DNA of 64,000 bases from Maribacter sp. 1_MG-2023 (lineage in GTDB: Bacteria; Bacteroidota; Bacteroidia; Flavobacteriales; Flavobacteriaceae), in NCBI RefSeq assembly GCF_030547005.1, contig NZ_JAUOPN010000018.1, positions 1 to 64,000 on the forward strand, written 5' to 3'. Position numbers and translations under genes: made by a program. The stretch's first letter is position 1. Each line of letters starts with the position of its first letter. The notes under the pieces are model-generated. The model was not told the origin of the DNA. It saw only the letters and a program-made list of their open reading frames with translations, and made no database searches. Below are positions 18,523 to 27,880 of this stretch, piece after piece.

Positions 18523-20508
18523 TTACTCCCAAACAACAGGCATAAACACCGTCATTTCTGCTTGCCCCCTGTTACTCCAAGCAAAATAAGGAACAAACTT
18601 ATTCTTGTAGGACTCCCATTCTGGCTTAGTAAACGTATGATACATACCTTCAGATTTGTCTTTCCGTATTAAAATTTCACCTTTCACAACAGATACTCCG
18701 CCTAAAAAATTAGGCTGAAATTCCTCTTTAAGTTCGGTGTTTCCATTAAAATACACATTAAGCACCTCTGTATTTTCTGGCAAATCTGGAGACTCTATGC
18801 AATAGACAATAGGACCACGCTTTATAGCTACTTGATTACGAACTTCCTCGATTCTAGGATGCCCTTCCACTAGATTAATTTCCATTGGAATATCTAAAAG
18901 AACAACGTCACCCATTTTCCAAACCCTATTAATTTTAGCAAAGGTCCCTGGGTTTATTTGTATTGAAGTGGGCTCTCCATTAATTTGTAATGTAGCAGAT
19001 TTTGCCCAACCTGGTATTCGAAATGCAATTTCAAATGATTCGGTTTTACATTCCTCAACGGTGATTTTGATACGACCTTTCCAAGGATAATCAGTTTCTT
19101 GGGAAAGTGCTATAGCAGTACCGTCAGATAGATTTGTTTTTAAGTGATTTGATCCATAAAGATTTACAGAAACCCCGTTATCAGACACACTATATGCCCA
19201 CCCTGAAACTTTTGATATAGTCCTAACCAAATTTGGAGGACAACAAAAGCATTCTAAATAAGGCTCTCTATTAGGTGTTTCTGTTACATTTTCATGGGCT
19301 TCATAATCTCGCGTATTATTGACCATTCGTAACGGATTGGCATAGAAATACTCTTTACCTTCTACACTTATACCAGATAGCCCACTATTATAAAGTACCA
19401 GCTCTATGATATCCATATATTTAGATTCTCCATGAATACCGAACATGCGATAACTGAACATGGCATTACATAAATTGGCACAAGTCTCGTTGTAAGCGGT
19501 CATATTAGGCATCATGTATGCATCTATAAATCCCTCTTCAATCATATCTAAATTGGTAGAAGCGCCGTAATGCGCCTGACCAACTGCACCGGTTACGTAC
19601 ATTTTCTTTTGGGTAACATTATCCCAAAGTAGGTCTAACGCATTTAGTAATGCCTGCTCCCCAGTTTCAGAATATACATCTGCAGCACCGGCATAATAAT
19701 ATAAAGCCAATACGGCATGACCGACAGCTTCTTTAGATTCGCGCAAAGGAGTACGCTCTTGAACCATATCACCTATAGGATACCCTATTGTGGTAGAATC
19801 ATGTTTTACCTCATACTTGCCACGGTTATTTATGAATTTTTCTGCTAACCTCAAATACTTCGCATCGCCAACTGTTCTATATAACTCTACCAAGCCCATA
19901 ATTTGAGTTTGGTTAAATCCAAATCGTCCAAAATGTTTCGTTTCGGGCATGAATATGGTATGCAGTAAATCGGCATGTTTTATGGCGATATTCAGAAAAT
20001 TATTTTGCCCGGTAACGTTATGATGAATACAAGCACTTATTAACAAATGCCCAGTATTATACATCTCATGATATTTTCTGTTTTCGTAACGATCAGCGTC
20101 TTTACGAAGTTGTATTTGTGTTTGCAGATAACCATCTTCTTCTTGAGCTTGTGAGATAATGGAGATATATTCATCTATTTCAGAAAGTATGCCGGCATTC
20201 TTGGTATACGCATAGATATATGTTTTTGCCTCAATGAATTTATAAAAATCACCATCATGCCAAAACATCCCTTTATGCTCACCTTCTTTAAGACCAGCGG
20301 CAATTTTAAAATTGTTTAAGGCATGACCAACATCACCACATAGTAGGTCTCCCATATAGGGTACCATAATTTTCTCTGCAGTTTTGAACTTATCGGCCCA
20401 AAAACCTCCTGTCCAATTACAATCTCCGATGCCAATACTTTTCAATTTACTATTTGTATTAAAAGTCAAATTTGCGGCTAGTTTCTGATCTATTTTAGAA
20501 ATGCTCAT
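18523..20508 (-). CDS. GH127 family glycoside hydrolase, cytoplasmic paralogue
   Basis: About 661 residues from ATG 20508 (MSISKIDQKLAANLTF); a TTG two codons earlier is possible, and an in-frame TAA a few codons above rules out a signal peptide. The zinc/nucleophile residues are kept: NETCAN (Glu341, Cys343) and ECFCCPP (Cys420, Cys422, Cys423). It is similar to the lipoprotein GH127 along the whole length, so the locus holds one exported and one cytoplasmic copy. The cytoplasmic one should act on short oligosaccharides after import, perhaps through the MFS transporter encoded 33 bp upstream. Likely activity is 3,6-anhydro-galactosidase or arabinofuranosidase-like; context favours the first. 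Confidence 0.88.
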   Translation of the reverse strand: MSISKIDQKLAANLTFNTNSKLKSIGIGDCNWTGGFWADKFKTAEKIMVPYMGDLLCGDVGHALNNFKIAAGLKEGEHKGMFWHDGDFYKFIEAKTYIYAYTKNAGILSEIDEYISIISQAQEEDGYLQTQIQLRKDADRYENRKYHEMYNTGHLLISACIHHNVTGQNNFLNIAIKHADLLHTIFMPETKHFGRFGFNQTQIMGLVELYRTVGDAKYLRLAEKFINNRGKYEVKHDSTTIGYPIGDMVQERTPLRESKEAVGHAVLALYYYAGAADVYSETGEQALLNALDLLWDNVTQKKMYVTGAVGQAHYGASTNLDMIEEGFIDAYMMPNMTAYNETCANLCNAMFSYRMFGIHGESKYMDIIELVLYNSGLSGISVEGKEYFYANPLRMVNNTRDYEAHENVTETPNREPYLECFCCPPNLVRTISKVSGWAYSVSDNGVSVNLYGSNHLKTNLSDGTAIALSQETDYPWKGRIKITVEECKTESFEIAFRIPGWAKSATLQINGEPTSIQINPGTFAKINRVWKMGDVVLLDIPMEINLVEGHPRIEEVRNQVAIKRGPIVYCIESPDLPENTEVLNVYFNGNTELKEEFQPNFLGGVSVVKGEILIRKDKSEGMYHTFTKPEWESYKNKFVPYFAWSNRGQAEMTVFMPVVWE

Positions 20509-20541
20509 TTTCAAAGGATATGTTTAATTACGATATTAATT

Positions 20542-22107
20542 TTATTTTTTTAGAAGTGCCAATTGTATTTCTTCAATACTCATATTCTTGGTTTCTTTTA
20601 AGTACCTCCATATTATTACCATACCTATGGCAACAGTAGCTGCATAAAAAAGAAAAATAGCACTACCACCCATTGTGGCTAATTGCCACGGAAAAAACTG
20701 TTGTACTACATAGTTGGTTAAACTTGTAATGATGGTGAAAAAAGGTATGGCAATACCACGTATAGAAATTGGGAATATCTCAGAAAACAAGACCCACATA
20801 ATTGGTCCGACAGAAAAATGGAATGCCGCAATAAAACTTAACAGACCAATTAGAATTAAGGTCGCGTTTAAATCTGCCGCTTTTTCTAAGAGTAAGCTGC
20901 TATTATTACGCGCACCCTCTTCACCTAGAACTTCTTTTAATGCGTTTTTAAATTCAGTATCGCTACCAAATTCTTTACCAACAAGCACATTAAGTTTGTC
21001 AACACCTTCCATATCCGACATTTGAGAAATAGCATCTTGTGTAATGGTATAGCGGGCACTTTTAAATCCGTAAGAACACATACCTAAACTAATGATGATC
21101 CAGACCATGCCAAAAATAATCATTGGTTTACGCCCAATCCTATCAATCAATAAAATAGCAAGTACAGTAAATATAACACTGGTCAGTCCAATCCAAATAG
21201 CTTGGGCAAAGGCAGTATCTGTTCCTAAACCTAATTGTTCAAAAACTGTAGGTGCATAAAACAAAATAGCATTTATTCCAGTAGATTGTTGCACAATGGC
21301 TATCGTTGTAGCTATGATCAAAATATTGCGCATTGGTTTACTGAAAATCTCCTTAAACTGAGCCACCATTGAACGATTTTCATCTCCCTTATCCAAACTC
21401 TTTTGAGTCTCTTGAATATGTTGGTCAATTTCATTAGAAGGAATAATTTTTGACAAGGTTCTTTTAGCATCAGCGATTCTATTTTTATACACCAACCAAG
21501 CAGGACTTTCTGGTATAAAAAATAACAGCACCAACCATACTAAGGCAGGTAATATTTCAGAAGCCAGCATCCACCGCCATGTATTTTCATTAACTCCCCA
21601 ACTTATTGTCCATTCTGCACCAGACCCAATAGCTTGCAGAATTAAATAATTAATAAAATATGCCGTCGATAAACCTACCACTATATTAATTTGAGTCGTT
21701 GATACTAGTTTGCCACGTAATTTTGGAGGTGCTATTTCACCAATATACATTGACGCCAATGAGATTGAACTAAAAGCCAAACCGCCTATAAAACGAGCAA
21801 TAACCAAAGTCCAATAGTTTGGTGCCAAGGCAGAAGTTATTGCAGAAAAGAGGTAAAGTATAGCAACAATCTGTAAGGTTTTTTTACGACCAAATTGATT
21901 ACAAGCATACCCTGCAAAAGGCAATGCCAATAAAACCCCAAGCGCGGGTGCACTTACAGCTGTACCTAGTTGTAAATCTGTTAAACCGAATTCTTGAGAA
22001 ATAAAATTTACAGTTCCTGATATCAACGCAGCATCTAATCCAAAAATAAAGCCGCCAATTGCAACTATTATAGCATAGGTAAATGCTCTATTCTTCTTTG
22101 CTCCCAT
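20542..22107 (-). CDS. MFS sugar:proton symporter (SP family)
   Basis: A 521-residue, 12-segment transporter of the sugar-porter family. Signatures are GLDAALISGTVNFI in segment 1, GRKKTLQ after segment 2, PESPAWLVYKNR before the central loop, STGINAILFYAPTVF in segment 7 and RIGRKPM after segment 8. An acidic hydrophilic insert of about 60 residues (near 350-410) between segments 9 and 10 is longer than in XylE-like proteins. It lies directly upstream of the signal-less GH127, which suggests that it brings in the oligosaccharide or sugar on which that enzyme acts. The precise sugar is unknown. Confidence 0.9.
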   Translation of the reverse strand: MGAKKNRAFTYAIIVAIGGFIFGLDAALISGTVNFISQEFGLTDLQLGTAVSAPALGVLLALPFAGYACNQFGRKKTLQIVAILYLFSAITSALAPNYWTLVIARFIGGLAFSSISLASMYIGEIAPPKLRGKLVSTTQINIVVGLSTAYFINYLILQAIGSGAEWTISWGVNENTWRWMLASEILPALVWLVLLFFIPESPAWLVYKNRIADAKRTLSKIIPSNEIDQHIQETQKSLDKGDENRSMVAQFKEIFSKPMRNILIIATTIAIVQQSTGINAILFYAPTVFEQLGLGTDTAFAQAIWIGLTSVIFTVLAILLIDRIGRKPMIIFGMVWIIISLGMCSYGFKSARYTITQDAISQMSDMEGVDKLNVLVGKEFGSDTEFKNALKEVLGEEGARNNSSLLLEKAADLNATLILIGLLSFIAAFHFSVGPIMWVLFSEIFPISIRGIAIPFFTIITSLTNYVVQQFFPWQLATMGGSAIFLFYAATVAIGMVIIWRYLKETKNMSIEEIQLALLKK

Positions 22108-22139
22108 TTATTTTTAATTAGTGGTTTTATATCTTATTA

Positions 22140-23900
22140 CTACTTAGTATTAATTCGTTTTACATCCACAAAAAGCGGTCCTGTTGCCAACCTACCAATT
22201 TTAAAATAGGCATGAAAATTACCTTCTCCTTTTGGTAATGAAACATCGTTAAATACTACATTTTTCTGACCTTTACGAATGGGTTGTTCAAGATGAAGGT
22301 CGTTATATTTTAAGTGGGCAACACCATCGTCATTCACTTCTGGCAAATCTAAACTTACAGTATACATCCCTAATTCTGTAGTTACCCGCCAATGCCCCAA
22401 CTCATTTTTTGAAATTACTCGTGGTCCGCCCCAATCGAATCTTGAAAGGTTTACTTCTGGTTGTTGCGCGGTACCTAAATATATTCTTTGAATGCCTTTA
22501 GCGTCTCGTTCTTCAGTAACCTCATCGAACCAATTTTCATATTCAGCCAATAGCTGCTCTACCATTTCAGGGTGTTTTGCTGCAAGATCTATTCGTTCAC
22601 TTGGATCTTCTTCAACATCGTAGAGCTCTAAATTTGAAAGTACCTCTTGTAACTCTTCATCTTTAGGTTGATATAAAATACCATGCGGAAAATCATGCGG
22701 ACTGATCAATTTATATTTTTGCGCCCGTACTGCAAAATGCATGTATTTAAAAGGTGTAGGACCATAATGCATTTGGGTAAAAAACAAGCTGTTTTCAAAA
22801 ACATCTGTTTCACCTTTCCATAATGGCAAAAGAGATTTACCATCTATTTTAATATTTTCTGGTGCCTGTACATTACAAGCATCCAATATGGTGGGTAAAA
22901 TGTCGATAACCGTACCCATAGTTTTTGAAGTTTGATTCGGTTTTATTTTACCTGGCCACCTTACAAAAAACGGCACCCTTATTCCACATTCATATACACT
23001 TGTTTTAGTCCCTCTTAAATTAGCCGTCCAACGGCCAGGGTATACATCATTTTTAGTCCTTCTATTTCTTGGACCGTTGTCAGATAGAAAAATAACGATC
23101 GTGTTTTCTTCAATACCTAATTCTTTTAATTTTTCTAATACACGACCAACATTATAATCTATATTATCGATCATGCCATACGTTAAGGCATTGTCTTCAT
23201 GCAAACCCTTTTTACGATAAGGTTCAGCACGTTCATCAGGAACTTGTAATGGAAAATGAGGAAGATTGGTCGCTAAATAAGCTAAAAAAGGTTTTTTATT
23301 TTTTTGACTTATGAAATCTATAGCGGCTTCAGTAAAAATATCATCACAATATCCCTCATACTTTTTTGATACGTTATTATGCTCTAGAATAGGGTCAAAA
23401 TAGGTATTCCCTGCAGGACCTGCCGCCTGTCCTATTCCGCCACCTTTATGTACCAGTGCTTCTTGAAAACCTTGATCTGTTGGTCTCATTGGTGCATTAT
23501 CGCCTAAGTGCCATTTTCCGAAAATGCCCGTTCTGTATCCGTTATCCTCAAGTATTTCCGCTAATGTTTCTTCAGATGTATTCATAAAATGATCTACCTG
23601 AGTTACTGCGGTTACCCCAGTTCTATATGGGTATCGACCTGTTAAAACTGCTGCACGAGATGCAGAACAATTTGGGTACGCAAAAAAATGGGTCATCTCT
23701 ACACCCTGTTCTCCAATAGATTCCATATTAGGGGTTTTCAAAAACGGGTTACCGTGAGATCCAATATCACCATAACCTTGATCATCGCTCATCATAATAA
23801 TAACATTAGGGCGATCTTGTGATTGCAAAATTGAACAGGCAGAAATAAATGTTACAGTTAACAATATTCTTGACAATCTAATCTTTAGGTGCGTACTCAT
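22140..23900 (-). CDS. Type I (S1) sulfatase with C-S-A-S-R motif
   Basis: A 586-residue sulfatase. The N-terminus has a hydrophobic stretch with a possible lipobox (FISAC, Cys22). The core starts PNVIIMMSDDQGYGDIGSHG. The formylglycine motif is C-S-A-S-R at Cys78: alanine stands where most relatives have proline, a substitution that the consensus C-x-(P/A)-S-R allows. GKWHLGDN and FLSDNGPRNRR follow. A C-terminal beta-rich extension of about 110 residues (from near residue 475, after LGTAQQPEVNLSRFDWGG) is an addition beyond the core. It lies 13 bp after the enolase-family gene. The subfamily is not assigned. Confidence 0.9.
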   Translation of the reverse strand: MSTHLKIRLSRILLTVTFISACSILQSQDRPNVIIMMSDDQGYGDIGSHGNPFLKTPNMESIGEQGVEMTHFFAYPNCSASRAAVLTGRYPYRTGVTAVTQVDHFMNTSEETLAEILEDNGYRTGIFGKWHLGDNAPMRPTDQGFQEALVHKGGGIGQAAGPAGNTYFDPILEHNNVSKKYEGYCDDIFTEAAIDFISQKNKKPFLAYLATNLPHFPLQVPDERAEPYRKKGLHEDNALTYGMIDNIDYNVGRVLEKLKELGIEENTIVIFLSDNGPRNRRTKNDVYPGRWTANLRGTKTSVYECGIRVPFFVRWPGKIKPNQTSKTMGTVIDILPTILDACNVQAPENIKIDGKSLLPLWKGETDVFENSLFFTQMHYGPTPFKYMHFAVRAQKYKLISPHDFPHGILYQPKDEELQEVLSNLELYDVEEDPSERIDLAAKHPEMVEQLLAEYENWFDEVTEERDAKGIQRIYLGTAQQPEVNLSRFDWGGPRVISKNELGHWRVTTELGMYTVSLDLPEVNDDGVAHLKYNDLHLEQPIRKGQKNVVFNDVSLPKGEGNFHAYFKIGRLATGPLFVDVKRINTK

Positions 23901-23913
23901 AATTCTATTTTTT

Positions 23914-25071
23914 TTACCAATTTGTATAGGATCCGTCTCTCTTTTTTAAGCGAGGCGTCTCTACTGGAATAAATTTTTTCGATAAGGCTAATTCTTCATT
24001 AAACTCAACACCCAAACCTGGCACATTTGGTATAATATATTTAGCACCATCTAATTTGGGTTGTGTCGGATAAAATTCAGCAGCATTGGTACCTAATTGT
24101 TCTGCAGGTGTATTAATTTCCTCTAACCATGCTACATTGGGGCATGCTGCTGCCAAGTGAATAGAAGCCGCCGTACAGATCGGACCTAACGGGTTGTGCG
24201 GCATTAAATCTATATAATGAGCTTCTGCCATAGCAGCAACTTTCATTGCTTCGGTAATACCGCCCACATTGCATACATCTACCCTTGCAAATTGTGTAAT
24301 ACCTCTTTCTATATATGGTAAAAACTGCCATTTACTTGCAAATTCTTCTCCTATAGCAAATGGTATATCTATCATTTTACGAAGACTTTCATATGCTTCT
24401 GGCGTTTCATCTCTAATAGGCTCTTCAATAAAATCTAAAGTTCCATGTGGCATTTTTGAGAGAAATGAAAACGTCTCGGCCGCTGAAAGACGATGGTGAT
24501 AATCGATACCTACAACGGGGTCAGGCCCTATTACCTCTCTTAATTTAGTAACCCATTTAGATACTGTAGCAATTGATTCTCGAGGTTCAAAAATAGCCTT
24601 GCTATTCTCTTCATATTCCGCAGGTGCCAAGCGTAACACATTCCACCCCTCTTTAATTAAAACCTGAGCTCTACTAATCAATTCTTCTTCTGTTGTAAAC
24701 CGTAATGATGCAAAACAGTCTACATGGTTTCTTTGCTTGCCACCCAATAATTCATAGACAGGCACACCTAAAGATTTACCTTTAATATCATATAAGGCAA
24801 TATCAATTGCAGAAATAGCAGCAGTTAATACGCGACCTCCTTCAAAATATTGACCTCTATACAAATCTTGCCAAATGGCTCCAATTTGGTGTGGATCCTT
24901 ACCTAGTATATTAGGTCTAAAGTGGTCTATTGCACCCATAACCGCTAACTCTCTACCAGAAAGACCTGATGCTCCCCAACCATAAATACCAGAGTCGGTT
25001 TCAATTTTAATAATCAATTGACTACCAAAACCAATATTGATAGGAAATGTTTTTACTGCCGTAATCTTCAT
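23914..25071 (-). CDS. Enolase-superfamily dehydratase, galactonate dehydratase-like
   Basis: A 385-residue member of the mandelate racemase/muconate lactonizing group. The metal and acid/base residues match D-galactonate dehydratase (DgoD): GIDYHHR (Asp190 and His192), DFIEEP (Glu216), IGEEF (Glu242) and LMPHNPLGP (His292). DgoD removes water from D-galactonate to give 2-keto-3-deoxy-D-galactonate (KDGal), the substrate of the kinase at 34168-35118. It sits between a galactonate/hexuronate-type transporter (9 bp) and a sulfatase. Related members act on other sugar acids, so the substrate is probable, not certain. Confidence 0.8.
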   Translation of the reverse strand: MKITAVKTFPINIGFGSQLIIKIETDSGIYGWGASGLSGRELAVMGAIDHFRPNILGKDPHQIGAIWQDLYRGQYFEGGRVLTAAISAIDIALYDIKGKSLGVPVYELLGGKQRNHVDCFASLRFTTEEELISRAQVLIKEGWNVLRLAPAEYEENSKAIFEPRESIATVSKWVTKLREVIGPDPVVGIDYHHRLSAAETFSFLSKMPHGTLDFIEEPIRDETPEAYESLRKMIDIPFAIGEEFASKWQFLPYIERGITQFARVDVCNVGGITEAMKVAAMAEAHYIDLMPHNPLGPICTAASIHLAAACPNVAWLEEINTPAEQLGTNAAEFYPTQPKLDGAKYIIPNVPGLGVEFNEELALSKKFIPVETPRLKKRDGSYTNW

Positions 25072-25080
25072 ATATAATTC

Positions 25081-26361
25081 TTATGTTATGGGTTCTGCTA
25101 CTTCAATTCGTTTTACTTTGCCAACAACCAACAAAAAGGATAAAAAACCAAGAAGTGTTATTGCACCTATAAAATATAGTGCGGGACTAAAATCCCCATC
25201 CTTTACCAAAATTCCTATTACTACAGGAACAATTACCGCCGATAGTCCTCCTATTAAATTAAACACTCCGCCTACTAATCCAATTAAATGCTTAGGTGCC
25301 ATTAGTGACACAAACACCCATGTTATCGATGCCAAACCATTACCAAAAAAAGCCAAGGTCATAAACAAAATGACATAAAAAGTATCATCAGTAAAATTGG
25401 CACCTATGATCGTTACCGATAATAATAACCCACACAATACCGGTGTCTTTCTCGCAAACTCTATAGATTTTCCTTTTTTGATTAAATAATCTGATGTGAA
25501 ACCAGAAAGTAACACTCCTGCGAATGCTGCAAGGAAAGGTACTGATGCCAAGAAGCCAGATTTTATAAAATCTAATCCTCGATATTCTACTAAGTAAGTT
25601 GGAAACCATGTCAAGAAAAATATAGAAACAGATCCTACACAAAATTGACCAAGATATACTCCCCACAATTTTCTGTGTTTAAAAGCTTGCGCTAAATCTG
25701 ACCAGCTAAACTTGGTTTTTTCAGCAGATGAATTACTTGCCTTCACCAAACCACCGCCTTCTCTTATATGCGCTAATTCTTCGGCACTTACCGATTTATG
25801 ATTATCTGGATCACGATAAAAAGCATACCAAACAATAGCCCAAAGTACACCTATAATACCTGATACAATAAATAAGCCTCGCCACCCCAATTGATCTTGA
25901 ATTACGGTAAGAACAGGAAACAAAAAAGCCAAACCAATAAATTGCCCCGAAGTATAAATAGCTATAGCAGAAGCCCTTTCATTTTCAGGAAACCACTTTG
26001 TAACGATAGCATTATTTGCGGGATATGCCGGTGCTTCAAATATTCCAATACTTGCACGTAAACCCAACAAGACTATAAATGAATTGACAAAACCTTGTAA
26101 CAGGGTAGATATTGACCAAAAGAAAAGCATTAGACCATATAACAATCTAGCACCGATTTTGTCAACAACGATACCACCTGGTATTTGAAGCGCAACGTAA
26201 GTCCACCCAAAAGCGGAAAATATTAACCCCAATTGTACCGATGAAAGATCTAAAGCTTCTTTTATAGCCGGGGCGGCAACTGATATATTCGTCCTGTCCA
26301 AATAATTGATAACCACACTACCAAAAATCAAGGCAAGCATATTATATCGTTTCTTGGTCAT
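25081..26361 (-). CDS. MFS transporter, anion:cation symporter type (galactonate/hexuronate-like)
   Basis: A 426-residue, 12-segment MFS protein. The start (NYLDRTNISVAAPAIKEALDLSSVQLGLIFSAFGWTYVALQIPGG) is the ACS-family signature found in hexuronate and galactonate transporters (ExuT, DgoT). WFPENERASAIAIYTSGQFIGLA in segment 4-5 supports this. It should move an organic anion with protons across the inner membrane. Ten bases separate it from the galactonate dehydratase-like gene, so the two probably form an uptake-and-dehydration pair for an aldonate. Confidence 0.88.
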   Translation of the reverse strand: MTKKRYNMLALIFGSVVINYLDRTNISVAAPAIKEALDLSSVQLGLIFSAFGWTYVALQIPGGIVVDKIGARLLYGLMLFFWSISTLLQGFVNSFIVLLGLRASIGIFEAPAYPANNAIVTKWFPENERASAIAIYTSGQFIGLAFLFPVLTVIQDQLGWRGLFIVSGIIGVLWAIVWYAFYRDPDNHKSVSAEELAHIREGGGLVKASNSSAEKTKFSWSDLAQAFKHRKLWGVYLGQFCVGSVSIFFLTWFPTYLVEYRGLDFIKSGFLASVPFLAAFAGVLLSGFTSDYLIKKGKSIEFARKTPVLCGLLLSVTIIGANFTDDTFYVILFMTLAFFGNGLASITWVFVSLMAPKHLIGLVGGVFNLIGGLSAVIVPVVIGILVKDGDFSPALYFIGAITLLGFLSFLLVVGKVKRIEVAEPIT

Positions 26362-26373
26362 AAGATTTGATTT

Positions 26374-27783
26374 CTATTTGTTAGGTTCTCCGTTTAAATA
26401 CTTTGATTGATCTCTGTACTGATCCATACGATCTATATCGACTTTTTCAAAAGACTTCTTAAGCATCCATCGAGGTCTTTCAAGCGTAAGTTCCCAAGAG
26501 AAAAGCTCTTTAAAAAGTTCCTTTACCATTTCAGGATGGTCTGCTACCACATTATTAGTTTCTGAAATATCTGCAGGTATATTATAAAGTTCTGCAGGCC
26601 TATCTGGATATCTTATAAGTTTCCAATCTCCTTTACGTATAACACCCCTTGCATCTTTTTTCCAAAAGAGCGTTTCATGTGGTCTATTTTTATCTATACC
26701 ATTGATGTAAGGTATAAGGTTTACACCATCAATATCTTTTAGTTCTTTTTCATTACCGCCTGCTACAGCATAAAATGTAGGTAGCAGATCTAATGTACTT
26801 ATTGGGTAGTCATATACCGTATTCGGTTTCACCTTACCTGGCCACTTCATTAAAAACGGCACACGTATACCTCCTTCTAAATGACTTGATTTAGTGCCAC
26901 TTAACGGATAATTTACTCCTGCATTTTTATCTGTAGGTCCGCCATTGTCATTCGTGAATATTACAATGGTATTATCTTCTATACCTAAGTCCTTTAGCTT
27001 ATCTAAAACTTTACCACAAGCACGATCTAGTGCCAAAGTCATGGCGGCAACTGTCTTTCGTTTACCTTCTAAACCAGGAAATTGTTTTAAATCATCTTCG
27101 GTTGCATCCATAGGGGTATGAACTGCATTAAATGATAGTATGGTAAAAAATGGTTTTGATGCTTTTACATTTCTTTCTATAAAATCTACAGATTCTTTTG
27201 CCAAGGCATCTGTCAAATATTTTTCTGGTTCTACAAAATTACCAAAGCCGCGTTCCATTAAATCCATTTCACTTGCAGGTGCATCTGAATATGGAAAATA
27301 ACTTCTTGCGCCACCTCTAAAACCATAAAACTCATCGAAACCGCGTTTTGTTGGGTGAAAACGGTCATCGCCACCTAAGTGCCATTTTCCATAAAATGAA
27401 GTGGCATACCCTTGCTTTTTTAAGTAGTCTGCAATAGTTACTTCTTCTACTGGCACACCCATTTCACGGTCATCAGCTGCAGATACAGCACTCATATAAC
27501 CAGGTACATTATTCTCTTCGAAACCAAATCTCTGTTGATATTTACCTGTAATCAACCCTGCCCTTGAAGGACCACATGTAGGATCAGAAACATACGCTTG
27601 GGTAAATCGCACACCTTGGCTTGCTAGTTTATCTAGATTAGGGGTCTTCATTATTTTGCTTCCATGAAAACCAAAATCTGCATAACCTGCATCATCAGAA
27701 AATAAGAGCACGATATTAGGCTTTTCTTGTGCCGAACAAAACAAAGACATAAGACAAACTGTTACAAATATTATTTTTTTCAT
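26374..27783 (-). CDS. Type I (S1) sulfatase, exported
   Basis: A 469-residue sulfatase with a cleavable-looking signal ([19 protein letters not shown]). Core blocks are [20 protein letters not shown], the formylglycine motif C-G-P-S-R at Cys70, [24 protein letters not shown] and [12 protein letters not shown]. It resembles the sulfatase at 2722-4218 in layout (GKWHLG, RGFDxFYGF, YPIST motifs), so these two may belong to one subfamily. It is the first enzyme gene after susCD, 97 bp from susD across a hairpin. Substrate position is not readable. Confidence 0.92.
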   Translation of the reverse strand: MKKIIFVTVCLMSLFCSAQEKPNIVLLFSDDAGYADFGFHGSKIMKTPNLDKLASQGVRFTQAYVSDPTCGPSRAGLITGKYQQRFGFEENNVPGYMSAVSAADDREMGVPVEEVTIADYLKKQGYATSFYGKWHLGGDDRFHPTKRGFDEFYGFRGGARSYFPYSDAPASEMDLMERGFGNFVEPEKYLTDALAKESVDFIERNVKASKPFFTILSFNAVHTPMDATEDDLKQFPGLEGKRKTVAAMTLALDRACGKVLDKLKDLGIEDNTIVIFTNDNGGPTDKNAGVNYPLSGTKSSHLEGGIRVPFLMKWPGKVKPNTVYDYPISTLDLLPTFYAVAGGNEKELKDIDGVNLIPYINGIDKNRPHETLFWKKDARGVIRKGDWKLIRYPDRPAELYNIPADISETNNVVADHPEMVKELFKELFSWELTLERPRWMLKKSFEKVDIDRMDQYRDQSKYLNGEPNK

Positions 27784-27813
27784 TACAATTCTTTTTTAGA
27801 GTCCAAAATACTT

Positions 27814-27853
27814 CAGTAAAGGAAAGCCGGAGACATGCCCCGGCTTTTTACTG
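27814..27853. terminator. Hairpin between susD and the first sulfatase
   Basis: A GC-rich inverted repeat (AAAGCCGG paired with CCGGCTTT, extended outward by CAGTAAA and TTTACTG) lies between the susD stop and the sulfatase start. On the minus strand no strong T-run follows, so it may be a partial terminator or an RNA-stabilising hairpin that keeps susCD transcript above the downstream genes. Confidence 0.55.
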
Positions 27854-27880
27854 TATTCAAATTAAATAAGTAACAACTAA

